A stretch of DNA of 64,000 nt, taken from assembly GCF_964063325.1 (NCBI RefSeq), contig NZ_OZ061315.1:248001-312000 (forward strand), given 5' to 3'. Within the stretch, counting starts at the first letter, position 1, and each line of letters starts with the position of its first letter. The notes beneath the pieces were generated by a model. It saw nothing but the letters and a program-made list of their open reading frames with translations. It had not been told where the DNA came from and ran no database searches. A program made the translations under genes and the position numbers. Of the stretch, positions 38,478-49,260 are shown one piece after another. Source of the stretch: Hafnia alvei (GTDB lineage: Bacteria > Pseudomonadota > Gammaproteobacteria > Enterobacterales > Enterobacteriaceae).

Positions 38478-41400
38478 ATGGTTTACTCCTATACCGAGAA
38501 AAAACGTATTCGTAAGGATTTTGGTAAGCGTCCACAAGTTTTGGACATACCTTATCTCCTTTCTATCCAGCTTGACTCGTTCCAGAAATTTATCGAGCAA
38601 GATCCGGAAGGGCAGCACGGTCTGGAAGCAGCATTCCGTTCCGTATTCCCAATCCAGAGTTACAGTGGTAATTCCGAGCTGCAGTATGTCAGCTATCGTC
38701 TCGGTGAGCCGGTATTCGATGTTAAAGAATGCCAGATCCGTGGCGTAACTTACTCCGCTCCGCTGCGCGTTAAACTGCGTCTGGTGATTTACGAGCGTGA
38801 GGCGCCGGAAGGCACCGTTAAAGACATCAAAGAACAAGAAGTCTACATGGGTGAAATTCCACTCATGACTGATAACGGTACCTTCGTTATCAACGGTACT
38901 GAGCGCGTAATCGTATCTCAGTTACACCGTAGCCCAGGCGTGTTCTTTGACAGCGATAAGGGTAAAACCCATTCATCGGGTAAAGTGCTGTATAACGCAC
39001 GTATCATCCCTTACCGTGGTTCATGGTTAGATTTCGAATTCGATCCGAAAGACAACCTGTTTGTGCGTATTGACCGTCGCCGTAAATTACCTGCGACCAT
39101 TATTCTGCGCGCATTGAACTTTACGACTGAACAGATCCTTGACCTGTTCTTCGACAAAGTTGTCTTCGAGATTCGTGACAATAAACTGCAGATGGAGTTA
39201 GTTCCAGAACGTCTGCGTGGCGAAACTGCGTCCTTCGATATCGAAGCTGACGGCAAGGTCTATGTTGAAAAAGGCCGCCGTATTACCGCACGCCACATTC
39301 GCCAATTGGAAAAAGACGGCATTACGCTGATCGAAGTTCCAGTTGAGTACATTGCTGGTAAAGTCGTCGCTAAAGATTTCATCGACGAAAATACCGGTGA
39401 GCTGATCTGTGCAGCCAACATGGAGCTGTCACTGGATCTGCTGGCTAAGCTGAGCCAAGCGGGTTACAAGCGTATCGAAACGCTGTTCACCAATGACTTG
39501 GATCACGGTGCTTATATTTCTGAGACCATTCGCGTCGATCCAACTAGCGACCGCTTAAGCGCGCTGGTTGAAATCTATCGCATGATGCGTCCTGGTGAGC
39601 CACCAACACGCGAAGCAGCTGAAAACCTGTTCGAGAACCTGTTCTTCTCCGAAGACCGCTATGATCTGTCTGCGGTTGGTCGTATGAAGTTCAACCGTTC
39701 TCTGCTGCGTGAAGAGATTGAAGGCTCCGGTATCCTGAGCAAAGACGACATCATTGAAGTGATGCGTAAACTCATCGATATCCGTAACGGTAAAGGCGAA
39801 GTGGACGATATCGACCACTTGGGTAACCGTCGTATCCGTTCCGTGGGCGAAATGGCTGAGAACCAGTTCCGTGTGGGTCTGGTACGTGTTGAGCGTGCAG
39901 TTAAAGAGCGTCTGTCTCTGGGCGACCTCGATATGCTGATGCCTCAGGACATGATCAACGCCAAGCCAATTTCTGCAGCCGTTAAAGAGTTCTTTGGTTC
40001 CAGCCAGCTGTCTCAGTTCATGGACCAAAACAACCCGCTGTCAGAAATTACGCATAAGCGTCGTATCTCCGCGTTGGGCCCAGGTGGTTTGACTCGTGAG
40101 CGCGCAGGCTTTGAAGTTCGAGACGTTCATCCGACTCACTACGGTCGTGTATGTCCAATCGAAACGCCTGAAGGTCCAAACATCGGTCTGATCAACTCCC
40201 TGTCTGTTTATGCACAGACTAACGAATACGGCTTCTTGGAAACTCCATACCGCCGCGTTCGTGATGGAATTGTAACTGATGAGATTCATTACCTGTCTGC
40301 TATTGAAGAAGGCAACTACGTCATCGCTCAGGCGAACTCCAACTTGGACGACGAAGGCCGCTTTGTAGAAGATCTGGTTACTTGCCGTAGCAAAGGCGAA
40401 TCAAGCTTGTTCAGCCGCGATCAGGTTGACTACATGGACGTTTCCACCCAGCAGGTGGTTTCTGTCGGTGCTTCCCTGATCCCGTTCTTGGAACACGATG
40501 ACGCCAACCGTGCATTGATGGGTGCGAACATGCAACGTCAGGCCGTTCCAACTCTGCGTGCTGATAAGCCGCTGGTTGGTACTGGTATGGAACGTGCTGT
40601 AGCCGTTGACTCCGGTGTTACCGCTGTTGCTAAACGTGGTGGTGTGATCCAGTACGTGGATGCTTCTCGTATCGTTATCAAAGTTAACGAAGATGAGATG
40701 TACCCGGGCGAAGCAGGCATTGATATTTATAACCTGACCAAATACACCCGTTCTAACCAGAACACCTGCATCAGCCAGATGCCGTGTGTCAATCTGGGCG
40801 AACCAATTGAACGTGGCGACGTGCTGGCTGACGGCCCGTCTACCGATCTGGGTGAATTGGCTCTGGGTCAGAACATGCGCGTGGCATTCATGCCATGGAA
40901 CGGTTACAACTTCGAAGACTCCATCTTGGTGTCTGAGCGTGTTGTACAGGAAGATCGCTTTACTTCTATCCACATCCAGGAACTGGCTTGTGTGTCTCGT
41001 GACACCAAACTGGGGCCTGAAGAGATCACCGCTGACATCCCTAACGTGGGTGAAGCTGCGCTCTCTAAACTGGATGAATCCGGTATCGTTTATATCGGTG
41101 CAGAAGTGAAAGGTGGTGACATTCTGGTTGGTAAAGTAACGCCTAAAGGCGAAACTCAGCTGACTCCAGAAGAGAAACTACTGCGCGCTATCTTCGGTGA
41201 GAAAGCATCTGATGTTAAAGATTCTTCTCTGCGCGTTCCAAACAGCGTTTCTGGTACCGTTATCGACGTACAGGTCTTTACTCGCGACGGCGTAGAAAAA
41301 GACAAACGTGCGCTTGAAATCGAAGAGATGCAGCTGAAGCAGGCTAAGAAAGACCTGACTGAAGAACTGCAGATCTTGGAAGCTGGCTTGTTTGCCCGTA

Positions 41401-42506
41401 TCCATGACGTGCTGGTATCTGGTGGTGTTGAAGCTGAGAAATTGGCTAAGCTGCCACGCGACCGCTGGTTAGAACTGGGTCTGGCTGATGAAGCTAAACA
41501 GAACCAGCTCGAGCAGTTGGCTGAGCAGTACGACGAACTGAAATCTGATTTCGAGAAGAAACTGGATGCTAAGCGTCGTAAGATCACTCAGGGCGACGAT
41601 CTGGCTCCAGGCGTACTGAAAATTGTTAAGGTTTATCTGGCTGTTAAACGTCAGATCCAGCCTGGTGACAAGATGGCAGGCCGCCACGGTAACAAGGGTG
41701 TTATCTCTAAGATCAACCCGATCGAAGATATGCCTTACGATGAAAACGGTACTCCGGTTGACATCGTACTGAACCCGCTGGGCGTACCATCACGTATGAA
41801 CATCGGTCAGATCCTGGAAACCCACTTGGGTATGGCTGCAAAAGGTATTGGTGAGAAAATTAACGCCATGCTGAAGCAGCAGCAGGAAGTGACCAAACTT
41901 CGTGAGTTCATTCAGAAAGCCTACGATCTGGGCGATAACACGCGTCAGACCGTTGATCTGAACACCTTTACCGATGACGAAGTTATGCGTCTGGCTGAGA
42001 ACCTGAAAAAAGGTCTGCCAATCGCAACACCAGTCTTCGATGGTGCGAAAGAGAAAGAAATCAAAGAGCTTCTGACATTAGGTGGCATTCCTACCTCTGG
42101 TCAGATCACGCTGTTTGATGGCCGTACCGGCGAGCAGTTTGAGCGTCAGGTTACTGTCGGCTACATGTATATGCTGAAACTGAACCACTTGGTTGATGAC
42201 AAAATGCATGCGCGTTCTACCGGTTCTTACAGCTTAGTTACTCAGCAGCCGCTGGGTGGTAAAGCTCAGTTCGGTGGTCAGCGCTTCGGTGAGATGGAAG
42301 TATGGGCACTGGAAGCGTATGGCGCTGCCTACACGCTGCAGGAAATGCTGACCGTCAAGTCCGACGATGTAAACGGCCGTACCAAGATGTACAAAAACAT
42401 CGTGGATGGCGACCACCGTATGGAACCAGGCATGCCGGAATCCTTCAACGTATTGTTGAAAGAAATCCGCTCGCTCGGTATTAACATTGAGCTGGAAGAC
42501 GAGTAA
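38478..42506 (+). CDS. rpoB: RNA polymerase subunit beta
   Basis: A 1342-residue protein, the E. coli length. It begins MVYSYTEKKRIRKDFGKRPQ. The rifampicin region reads FFGSSQLSQFMDQNNPLSEI...HKRRISALGPGG with wild-type-like residues (S, D, H, S at the usual resistance positions), and the C-terminus ends LGINIELEDE. It forms with beta' the catalytic core. A ribosome site GAGGAA precedes the ATG. Confidence 0.99.
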   Translation: MVYSYTEKKRIRKDFGKRPQVLDIPYLLSIQLDSFQKFIEQDPEGQHGLEAAFRSVFPIQSYSGNSELQYVSYRLGEPVFDVKECQIRGVTYSAPLRVKLRLVIYEREAPEGTVKDIKEQEVYMGEIPLMTDNGTFVINGTERVIVSQLHRSPGVFFDSDKGKTHSSGKVLYNARIIPYRGSWLDFEFDPKDNLFVRIDRRRKLPATIILRALNFTTEQILDLFFDKVVFEIRDNKLQMELVPERLRGETASFDIEADGKVYVEKGRRITARHIRQLEKDGITLIEVPVEYIAGKVVAKDFIDENTGELICAANMELSLDLLAKLSQAGYKRIETLFTNDLDHGAYISETIRVDPTSDRLSALVEIYRMMRPGEPPTREAAENLFENLFFSEDRYDLSAVGRMKFNRSLLREEIEGSGILSKDDIIEVMRKLIDIRNGKGEVDDIDHLGNRRIRSVGEMAENQFRVGLVRVERAVKERLSLGDLDMLMPQDMINAKPISAAVKEFFGSSQLSQFMDQNNPLSEITHKRRISALGPGGLTRERAGFEVRDVHPTHYGRVCPIETPEGPNIGLINSLSVYAQTNEYGFLETPYRRVRDGIVTDEIHYLSAIEEGNYVIAQANSNLDDEGRFVEDLVTCRSKGESSLFSRDQVDYMDVSTQQVVSVGASLIPFLEHDDANRALMGANMQRQAVPTLRADKPLVGTGMERAVAVDSGVTAVAKRGGVIQYVDASRIVIKVNEDEMYPGEAGIDIYNLTKYTRSNQNTCISQMPCVNLGEPIERGDVLADGPSTDLGELALGQNMRVAFMPWNGYNFEDSILVSERVVQEDRFTSIHIQELACVSRDTKLGPEEITADIPNVGEAALSKLDESGIVYIGAEVKGGDILVGKVTPKGETQLTPEEKLLRAIFGEKASDVKDSSLRVPNSVSGTVIDVQVFTRDGVEKDKRALEIEEMQLKQAKKDLTEELQILEAGLFARIHDVLVSGGVEAEKLAKLPRDRWLELGLADEAKQNQLEQLAEQYDELKSDFEKKLDAKRRKITQGDDLAPGVLKIVKVYLAVKRQIQPGDKMAGRHGNKGVISKINPIEDMPYDENGTPVDIVLNPLGVPSRMNIGQILETHLGMAAKGIGEKINAMLKQQQEVTKLREFIQKAYDLGDNTRQTVDLNTFTDDEVMRLAENLKKGLPIATPVFDGAKEKEIKELLTLGGIPTSGQITLFDGRTGEQFERQVTVGYMYMLKLNHLVDDKMHARSTGSYSLVTQQPLGGKAQFGGQRFGEMEVWALEAYGAAYTLQEMLTVKSDDVNGRTKMYKNIVDGDHRMEPGMPESFNVLLKEIRSLGINIELEDE

Positions 42507-42648
42507 TTCGTTCATTCGAATTGCAAGTAACACCAGCCGCTAGGCGCCCTGTGAAAGCAGGGCGCTTAGTCAGTGGTTGCACTGGTCACAGGGGCATTTG
42601 GGTGGTATCCGAGTGCCCAACAGGTCTAACTCCGACAGGAGCCAATCC

Positions 42649-45600
42649 GTGAAAGACTTACTGAAGTTTCTGAAAGCTCAAACTAAGACCGAAGAGTTTG
42701 ACGCGATCAAAATTGCTCTGGCCTCGCCAGACATGATCCGTTCTTGGTCTTTCGGCGAAGTTAAGAAGCCGGAAACCATTAACTACCGTACGTTCAAACC
42801 AGAACGTGACGGCCTTTTCTGCGCCCGTATCTTTGGGCCGGTAAAAGATTACGAATGCCTGTGCGGTAAGTACAAGCGTTTAAAACACCGCGGTGTTATC
42901 TGCGAAAAATGTGGTGTTGAAGTTACTCAGACTAAAGTACGTCGTGAGCGTATGGGCCATATCGAACTGGCTTCTCCGACTGCACACATCTGGTTCCTGA
43001 AATCACTGCCATCCCGTATCGGCTTGCTGTTAGATATGCCGCTGCGTGATATTGAACGCGTTCTGTATTTTGAGTCTTATGTCGTTGTTGAAGGCGGCAT
43101 GACCAATCTGGAGCGTCGTCAGATCCTGACTGAAGAGCAGTATCTGGACGCTCTGGAAGAGTTCGGTGACGAATTCGACGCGAAGATGGGTGCTGAAGCT
43201 ATCCAAGGTCTGTTGAAAAACATGGATCTGGAAGCGGAATGCGAACAGCTGCGCGAAGAGTTGAACGAAACCAACTCCGAAACCAAACGTAAAAAACTGA
43301 CTAAGCGCATCAAGCTGCTGGAAGCGTTCGTTCAGTCTGGTAACAAACCAGAGTGGATGATCCTGACAGTTCTGCCGGTTCTGCCGCCAGATCTGCGCCC
43401 ATTGGTACCGCTGGACGGTGGTCGTTTCGCAACTTCTGACCTGAACGATCTGTATCGTCGCGTCATTAACCGTAACAACCGTCTGAAACGTCTGCTGGAT
43501 CTGGCTGCGCCGGACATCATCGTACGCAACGAAAAACGTATGCTTCAGGAAGCGGTTGACGCCCTGTTGGATAACGGTCGTCGCGGCCGTGCGATCACCG
43601 GTTCAAACAAACGTCCTCTGAAATCTTTGGCCGATATGATCAAAGGTAAGCAGGGTCGTTTCCGTCAGAACCTGTTGGGTAAACGTGTTGACTACTCCGG
43701 TCGTTCTGTAATCACCGTAGGTCCATACCTGCGTCTGCATCAGTGCGGTCTGCCTAAAAAAATGGCGTTGGAGCTGTTCAAGCCGTTCATCTACGGCAAG
43801 CTGGAACTGCGTGGTCTTGCTACCACCATTAAAGCTGCGAAGAAAATGGTTGAGCGCGAAGAAGCTGTCGTTTGGGATATCCTAGACGAAGTTATCCGCG
43901 AACACCCAGTGATGCTGAACCGTGCACCAACACTGCACCGTTTGGGTATCCAGGCATTTGAACCGTTACTGATCGAAGGTAAAGCTATTCAGCTTCACCC
44001 GCTGGTTTGTGCGGCATATAACGCCGACTTCGATGGTGACCAGATGGCTGTTCACGTACCGTTGACGCTGGAAGCCCAGCTGGAAGCGCGTGCGTTGATG
44101 ATGTCTACCAACAACATCCTGTCACCTGCGAACGGCGAGCCAATCATCGTTCCTTCTCAGGACGTTGTATTGGGTCTGTATTACATGACTCGTGACTGTG
44201 TTAACGCTAAAGGCGAAGGCATGGTTCTGAGTGGCCCTAAAGAAGCAGAGCGTATTTATCGCGCTGGTCTGGCTTCTCTGCATGCTCGCGTTAAAGTGCG
44301 TATTACGCAAACCGAGAAAAATGCAGAAGGCGAATGGGTAACAAGTACCGGTTTGATCGACACCACCGTTGGTCGTGCGATTCTGTGGATGATTGTGCCT
44401 CAGGGCCTGCCATACAGCATCGTTAACCAGCCGCTGGGTAAAAAAGCGATCTCCAAGATGCTGAACACTTGTTACCGCATTCTGGGCTTGAAACCGACCG
44501 TTATCTTTGCTGACCAAATCATGTACACCGGTTTTGCCTACGCTGCGCGTTCAGGTGCTTCCGTTGGTATCGATGATATGGTTATTCCAGAGAAGAAAGT
44601 GGAAATCATTTCTGAAGCCGAAGCAGAAGTTGCTGAGATTCAGGAACAGTTCCAGTCTGGTCTGGTTACCGCGGGCGAACGTTACAACAAAGTCATCGAT
44701 ATTTGGGCTGCGGCCAACGAACGTGTTGCTAAAGCGATGATGGAAAACCTGTCTACCGAGCTGGTTATTAACAGCAAGGGTGAGGAAGAGCGTCAGGTTT
44801 CCTTCAACAGTATCTTTATGATGGCCGACTCCGGTGCTCGTGGCTCTGCTGCGCAGATTCGTCAGCTGGCCGGTATGCGTGGTCTGATGGCTAAGCCAGA
44901 TGGCTCCATCATCGAAACGCCAATCACCGCGAACTTCCGTGAAGGTCTGAACGTACTCCAGTACTTCATCTCTACTCACGGTGCTCGTAAAGGCTTGGCG
45001 GATACCGCACTGAAAACTGCGAACTCCGGTTACCTGACTCGTCGTCTGGTAGACGTAGCGCAAGACTTGGTCGTTATCGAAGATGACTGTGGTACCCACA
45101 ACGGCATCGTGATGACTCCGGTTATCGAAGGTGGTGACGTTAAAGAGCCACTGCGCGATCGCGTATTGGGTCGTGTAACGGCTGAAGAAGTTCTGAAGCC
45201 AGGCACCGCAGATATTCTGGTTCCACGTAACACCCTGCTGAATGAAAAATGGTGTGATCTGTTAGAAGAACACTCCGTTGACATCATCAAGGTTCGTTCC
45301 GTTGTTAGCTGTGAAACCGACTTCGGTGTGTGTGCACACTGCTACGGTCGTGACTTGGCTCGTGGCCACATCATCAACAAGGGTGAGGCAATCGGGGTTA
45401 TCGCGGCACAGTCCATCGGTGAACCTGGTACACAGCTGACGATGCGTACGTTCCACATCGGTGGTGCGGCATCTCGTGCGGCAGCAGAGTCCAGCATTCA
45501 GGTGAAAAACAAAGGTCATCTGAAACTGAACAACGCTAAGTTCGTTCTGAATAGCGATAAGAAGCTGGTTATTACCTCTCGTAATACCGAGCTGAAACTG

Positions 45601-46869
45601 ATCGACGAATTCGGCCGTACTAAAGAAAGCTATAAAGTGCCTTACGGCTCTGTTATGGCTAAAGGTGATGGCGCTGAAGTCAACGGCGGCGAAACTGTAG
45701 CTAACTGGGACCCGCATACCATGCCGGTTGTTTCAGAAGTTAGCGGTTTCATCCGTTTCACTGACATCATCGATACTCAGACCATTACCCGCCAGACCGA
45801 CGAACTGACCGGTTTGTCTTCTCTGGTTGTTCTGGATTCTGCAGAGCGTACCGGCAGCGGTAAAGATCTGCGTCCAGCACTGAAAATCGTTGACGCTAAA
45901 GGCGACGATGTATTGATCCCAGGCACCGATATGGCTGCTCAATACTTCCTGCCAGGTAAAGCGATCGTTCAGTTGGAAGATGGTACTCAGATCCATGCGG
46001 GTGACACCTTGGCGCGTATTCCTCAGGAATCCGGCGGTACCAAGGATATTACCGGTGGTCTGCCACGCGTTGCTGACCTGTTCGAAGCACGTCGTCCGAA
46101 AGAACCTGCGATCTTGGCAGAAATTACGGGTGTCATTTCCTTCGGTAAAGAAACCAAAGGTAAACGTCGTCTGGTAATTACTCCGCTGGATGGTAGCGAA
46201 CCGTACGAAGAGATGATTCCGAAATGGCGTCAGCTGAACGTGTTCGAAGGCGAACGTGTAGAACGCGGTGACGTGGTTTCCGATGGTCCAGAATCTCCGC
46301 ATGACATTCTGCGTCTGCGTGGCGTTCATGCTGTGACTCGTTACATCACCAACGAAGTGCAGGACGTTTACCGTCTGCAAGGCGTTAAGATTAACGATAA
46401 ACACATCGAAGTCATCGTGCGTCAGATGCTGCGTAAAGCAACCATCGATAGCGCTGGTAGCTCTGAGTTCCTGGAAGGCGAACAGGTTGAGTTCTCTCGC
46501 GTTAAAATCGCGAACCGTGAGTTGGAAGCGAACGGCAAGATTGCGGCAACATTCAGCCGTGACCTGCTGGGTATCACCAAAGCTTCCCTGGCGACTGAGT
46601 CCTTCATCTCTGCGGCTTCGTTCCAGGAAACGACTCGCGTTCTGACCGAAGCTGCCGTTGCTGGTAAGCGTGATGAACTGCGCGGCCTGAAAGAAAACGT
46701 AATCGTGGGTCGTCTGATCCCAGCTGGTACTGGTTACGCTTATCATCAGGATCGTGCTCGCCGTAAAGCTCAGGGCGAAGCTCCTGTTGCTCCACAGGTG
46801 AGTGCGGAAGAAGCAACTGCTAACTTGGCAGAGTTGCTGAACGCAAGCATGCGTGGCGACGACGAGTAA
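42649..46869 (+). CDS. rpoC: RNA polymerase subunit beta'
   Basis: A 1406-residue protein. The zinc-binding cysteines (CLCGKYKRLKHRGVICEKCG), the catalytic NADFDGDQM motif with three Asp, the trigger loop region and the second zinc site (VVSCETDFGVCAHCYGRD) are all intact. GTG 42649 (MKDLLKFLKAQ) is the start, with AGGA eight bases upstream as in E. coli; the frame stays open 24 codons further up through the rpoB-rpoC spacer. Confidence 0.98.
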   Translation: MKDLLKFLKAQTKTEEFDAIKIALASPDMIRSWSFGEVKKPETINYRTFKPERDGLFCARIFGPVKDYECLCGKYKRLKHRGVICEKCGVEVTQTKVRRERMGHIELASPTAHIWFLKSLPSRIGLLLDMPLRDIERVLYFESYVVVEGGMTNLERRQILTEEQYLDALEEFGDEFDAKMGAEAIQGLLKNMDLEAECEQLREELNETNSETKRKKLTKRIKLLEAFVQSGNKPEWMILTVLPVLPPDLRPLVPLDGGRFATSDLNDLYRRVINRNNRLKRLLDLAAPDIIVRNEKRMLQEAVDALLDNGRRGRAITGSNKRPLKSLADMIKGKQGRFRQNLLGKRVDYSGRSVITVGPYLRLHQCGLPKKMALELFKPFIYGKLELRGLATTIKAAKKMVEREEAVVWDILDEVIREHPVMLNRAPTLHRLGIQAFEPLLIEGKAIQLHPLVCAAYNADFDGDQMAVHVPLTLEAQLEARALMMSTNNILSPANGEPIIVPSQDVVLGLYYMTRDCVNAKGEGMVLSGPKEAERIYRAGLASLHARVKVRITQTEKNAEGEWVTSTGLIDTTVGRAILWMIVPQGLPYSIVNQPLGKKAISKMLNTCYRILGLKPTVIFADQIMYTGFAYAARSGASVGIDDMVIPEKKVEIISEAEAEVAEIQEQFQSGLVTAGERYNKVIDIWAAANERVAKAMMENLSTELVINSKGEEERQVSFNSIFMMADSGARGSAAQIRQLAGMRGLMAKPDGSIIETPITANFREGLNVLQYFISTHGARKGLADTALKTANSGYLTRRLVDVAQDLVVIEDDCGTHNGIVMTPVIEGGDVKEPLRDRVLGRVTAEEVLKPGTADILVPRNTLLNEKWCDLLEEHSVDIIKVRSVVSCETDFGVCAHCYGRDLARGHIINKGEAIGVIAAQSIGEPGTQLTMRTFHIGGAASRAAAESSIQVKNKGHLKLNNAKFVLNSDKKLVITSRNTELKLIDEFGRTKESYKVPYGSVMAKGDGAEVNGGETVANWDPHTMPVVSEVSGFIRFTDIIDTQTITRQTDELTGLSSLVVLDSAERTGSGKDLRPALKIVDAKGDDVLIPGTDMAAQYFLPGKAIVQLEDGTQIHAGDTLARIPQESGGTKDITGGLPRVADLFEARRPKEPAILAEITGVISFGKETKGKRRLVITPLDGSEPYEEMIPKWRQLNVFEGERVERGDVVSDGPESPHDILRLRGVHAVTRYITNEVQDVYRLQGVKINDKHIEVIVRQMLRKATIDSAGSSEFLEGEQVEFSRVKIANRELEANGKIAATFSRDLLGITKASLATESFISAASFQETTRVLTEAAVAGKRDELRGLKENVIVGRLIPAGTGYAYHQDRARRKAQGEAPVAPQVSAEEATANLAELLNASMRGDDE

Positions 46870-46888
46870 TCGTTGATTCGTGCCTAAT

Positions 46889-46918
46889 AAAAACCGCTCC
46901 TTCGGGAGCGGTTTTTTT
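46889..46918 (+). terminator. Intrinsic terminator of rpoBC
   Basis: AAACCGCTCC / GGAGCGGTTT with a TTCG tetraloop is followed by seven T. It starts 22 bases after the rpoC stop. Confidence 0.92.
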
Positions 46919-46952
46919 ATGTCTGAAATTTAGAAAGTATCTTTAGAAGAGG

Positions 46953-46991
46953 CAGGCTAACCGAGCTTCGGAGACCCGGCTAGCCTGTTTT
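46953..46991 (+). terminator. Possible second terminator after rpoC
   Basis: CAGGCTA (46953-46959) and TAGCCTG (46981-46987) pair, with CCG/CGG extending the stem past a bulge, and TTTT follows. It could be a backup stop before the convergent thi operon. The rest of the rpoC-thiH gap (to 47144) holds nothing I can name; the E. coli gene htrC at this place is absent. Confidence 0.5.
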
Positions 46992-47144
46992 GGTCAGCAG
47001 AGCTTAGAGGGATGAATCAGCTCTGACTAATGCTTAAGCTGCATCAGTGGATGTACTTTATGCTGCCTAATTTCTATTTCTACCCGATAGTTTTTGAACT
47101 GGAATGCACGCTATTGATAAACACCTTTTGTTGCAGCGTTGCCA

Positions 47145-48275
47145 TTAAACCTGCGGTGCTCTTCCCAAATATCCATCCCAGTCTTTCCACACCGGCTGTA
47201 GCCCTGATGAAACCAACGATGCTGCAACCTGCGTAGGGGTTCGTCCGTCGTGAGGTGTGAACTGCTCGAGTTCTGGATGATTATCTGCATAGCCTCCAGG
47301 CTGGGTTTTTGAAAATGCGCTGACGTTATTGATGGCGAGTGGCACGACGTTATCCCTGAATTCAGGAGATTCACGCGTAGAAAGGGATAGCTCAATCTCG
47401 GGGGCAAAAATACGAAATGCGCAGATGGTTTGCACCAGCTGAGCTTCATCCATAATTGATGCCGGTTCAATGCCGCCGGTACACGGGCGTAAACGCGGAA
47501 ACGAAATAGAGTATCGGCTCTGCCAATAGGTTTGTTGGAGCCACGTTAAATGCTCCGCGACCATAAAACAGTCGGTTCGCCAATTATCCGATAGCCCAAT
47601 GAGTGCACCTATCCCGATTTTGTCGATCCCCGCTTTGCCTAAACGATCGGGAGTTTCAAGTCGCCAAAAGAAATCCTGCTTATTTCCTTTTAAGTGATGT
47701 TGAGCGTAGACCGAGGGATGATAGGTTTCTTGATAGACCATCACGCCGTCTAACCCTAGCGTTTTGAGCTCTGCATATTCTTCCTGTGCCAATGGCTGAA
47801 CTTCCATCATTAGCGAACTGAAATGACGCCGGATTTTAGGTAAATGTTGGCGGAAATAATCCATCCCGACTTTTGCCTGATGCTCGCCGGTGACTAGCAA
47901 AAGACTGTCAAATCCCATAGAGCGAATGGCTTCACATTCACGTTCTATCTCAGCTTCATTCAGCGTTTTGCGCTTAAGGCGGTTACTCATGGAGAAGCCG
48001 CAATAGGTGCAATCGTTAGCGCACAGATTTGAGAGATAAAGGGGAACATAAAACCCTACCGTGTTGCCGAAGCGTTGGCGTGTAAGCTGCTGTGCTTTGT
48101 GCGCCATCGGTTCGAGATAGCGAGCTGCTGCCGGTGATAGCAGAGCTAACATATCTTCACGATCGGGCCGTACGGCCATTAATGCACGTTCAACATCGGT
48201 ATTCGTTTTGCCGTTGATTCTTAGCCCGATATCATCCCAGTTCAGCTGTTGCCAGCGTTGTGTGAAGGTTTCCAC
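47145..48275 (-). CDS. thiH: 2-iminoacetate synthase ThiH
   Basis: A 376-residue radical-SAM enzyme that splits tyrosine to dehydroglycine (2-iminoacetate) and p-cresol for thiazole synthesis. The 4Fe-4S motif CANDCTYCGF is at about residues 84-93, followed by LLLVTGEHQAKVG and PRLRPCTGG. This anaerobic-type route replaces the glycine oxidase ThiO. It is the last gene of the minus-strand thi operon, three bases after thiG. Confidence 0.97.
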   Translation of the reverse strand: METFTQRWQQLNWDDIGLRINGKTNTDVERALMAVRPDREDMLALLSPAAARYLEPMAHKAQQLTRQRFGNTVGFYVPLYLSNLCANDCTYCGFSMSNRLKRKTLNEAEIERECEAIRSMGFDSLLLVTGEHQAKVGMDYFRQHLPKIRRHFSSLMMEVQPLAQEEYAELKTLGLDGVMVYQETYHPSVYAQHHLKGNKQDFFWRLETPDRLGKAGIDKIGIGALIGLSDNWRTDCFMVAEHLTWLQQTYWQSRYSISFPRLRPCTGGIEPASIMDEAQLVQTICAFRIFAPEIELSLSTRESPEFRDNVVPLAINNVSAFSKTQPGGYADNHPELEQFTPHDGRTPTQVAASLVSSGLQPVWKDWDGYLGRAPQV

Positions 48276-48278
48276 AAT

Positions 48279-49058
48279 CTAAACCTCCAGTTTCGATGAA
48301 TGCAAAAACCCGGTCAGTGGGCTGGTGGCGTTGGCATGATGGCTTGGAGAACCCAAACCGCTTTGGTAAGCAATCCTGCCAGCCTCAACGGCGAGCCTAA
48401 AAGCTTTTGCCATCGCCACGGGATCACGAGCAACAGCGATAGCGGTGTTAACCAAAACGGCGTCTGCGCCCAGTTCCATCGCTGCGCTGGCATGGCTGGG
48501 GGCGCCAATCCCAGCATCGACAATCACTGGGATCTTCGTTTGCTCAATGATGATTTGCAGAAATTCTCGGGTAATAATTCCTTGATTAGAACCAATAGGT
48601 GCACCAAGTGGCATGACGGCGGCACAGCCGACTTCCTCTAAACGCTTGCACAAAACAGGATCGGCACCGCAATACGGTAGAACGACAAAACCTGCCTTCA
48701 CTAATATTTCTGCTGCTTTGAGGGTTTCTATTGGGTCTGGTAGCAAATAGCGAACGTCGGGATGAATTTCAAGTTTCACCCAGTGAGTCCCTAGCGCCTC
48801 GCGAGCCAGCTTAGCCGCAAATACGGCCTCTTCGGCAGTTTTGGCTCCAGAAGTATTGGGCAGCAGGTTGGCATTAAGTTTGCGAAGCGGAGCAAGAATG
48901 GCGTCGTTGCCACTTTTAAGATCAACGCGTTTCATAGCCATCGTAATGAGCTGAGAGCCAGACTCATTCAGCGCTGCGAGCATTTTTTCCGCTGAAGAAA
49001 ACTTTCCGGTTCCGGTAAAAAGGCGTGAAGAAAACGTTTTATCTGCAATCTGTAACAT
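48279..49058 (-). CDS. thiG: Thiazole synthase ThiG
   Basis: A 259-residue TIM-barrel enzyme that joins deoxyxylulose phosphate, ThiS thiocarboxylate and dehydroglycine to the thiazole phosphate. The Schiff-base Lys lies in WVKLEIHPD; phosphate-binding segments VMPLGAPIGSNQG and VDAGIGAPSHA are intact. The start MLQIADKTFSSRLFTGTGKF aligns with E. coli and has a GGAGGTTGAG ribosome site; the frame extends 17 codons further into thiS. Confidence 0.97.
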   Translation of the reverse strand: MLQIADKTFSSRLFTGTGKFSSAEKMLAALNESGSQLITMAMKRVDLKSGNDAILAPLRKLNANLLPNTSGAKTAEEAVFAAKLAREALGTHWVKLEIHPDVRYLLPDPIETLKAAEILVKAGFVVLPYCGADPVLCKRLEEVGCAAVMPLGAPIGSNQGIITREFLQIIIEQTKIPVIVDAGIGAPSHASAAMELGADAVLVNTAIAVARDPVAMAKAFRLAVEAGRIAYQSGLGSPSHHANATSPLTGFLHSSKLEV

Positions 49059-49059
49059 C

Positions 49060-49260
49060 TCAACCTCCAGCAATAGCTTGGAACACCACAACGTCATCTC
49101 CTTCGGCAAGCTGCTGTGTTGCCCAGTGCTCGCGGGGGAGAATCGTTTGATTAAGCGCCAGCGCGGTACCTTGCTGGTGTCGGCCTAGTTGTATCAGTAA
49201 ATCCTCGATGCTGGTGGGAGTATCGAGCGCTATTTTTTCATCGTTGACGGTGATCTTCAT
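49060..49260 (-). CDS. thiS: Sulfur carrier protein ThiS
   Basis: A 66-residue ubiquitin-like protein that ends in the required Gly-Gly (VVVFQAIAGG). Its C-terminus is adenylated by ThiF and carries the sulfur as a thiocarboxylate to ThiG. Its stop is one base before the thiG start and its own start overlaps the thiF stop by four bases. Confidence 0.96.
   Translation of the reverse strand: MKITVNDEKIALDTPTSIEDLLIQLGRHQQGTALALNQTILPREHWATQQLAEGDDVVVFQAIAGG

Noticed and set aside
45733..46746. A 337-codon open frame antisense to rpoC, and similar long antisense frames in rpoB, hemB and tufB
   Set aside because: They lie fully inside highly expressed genes on the opposite strand, where strong codon bias removes antisense stops. 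They show no ribosome site, motif or recognisable protein family.
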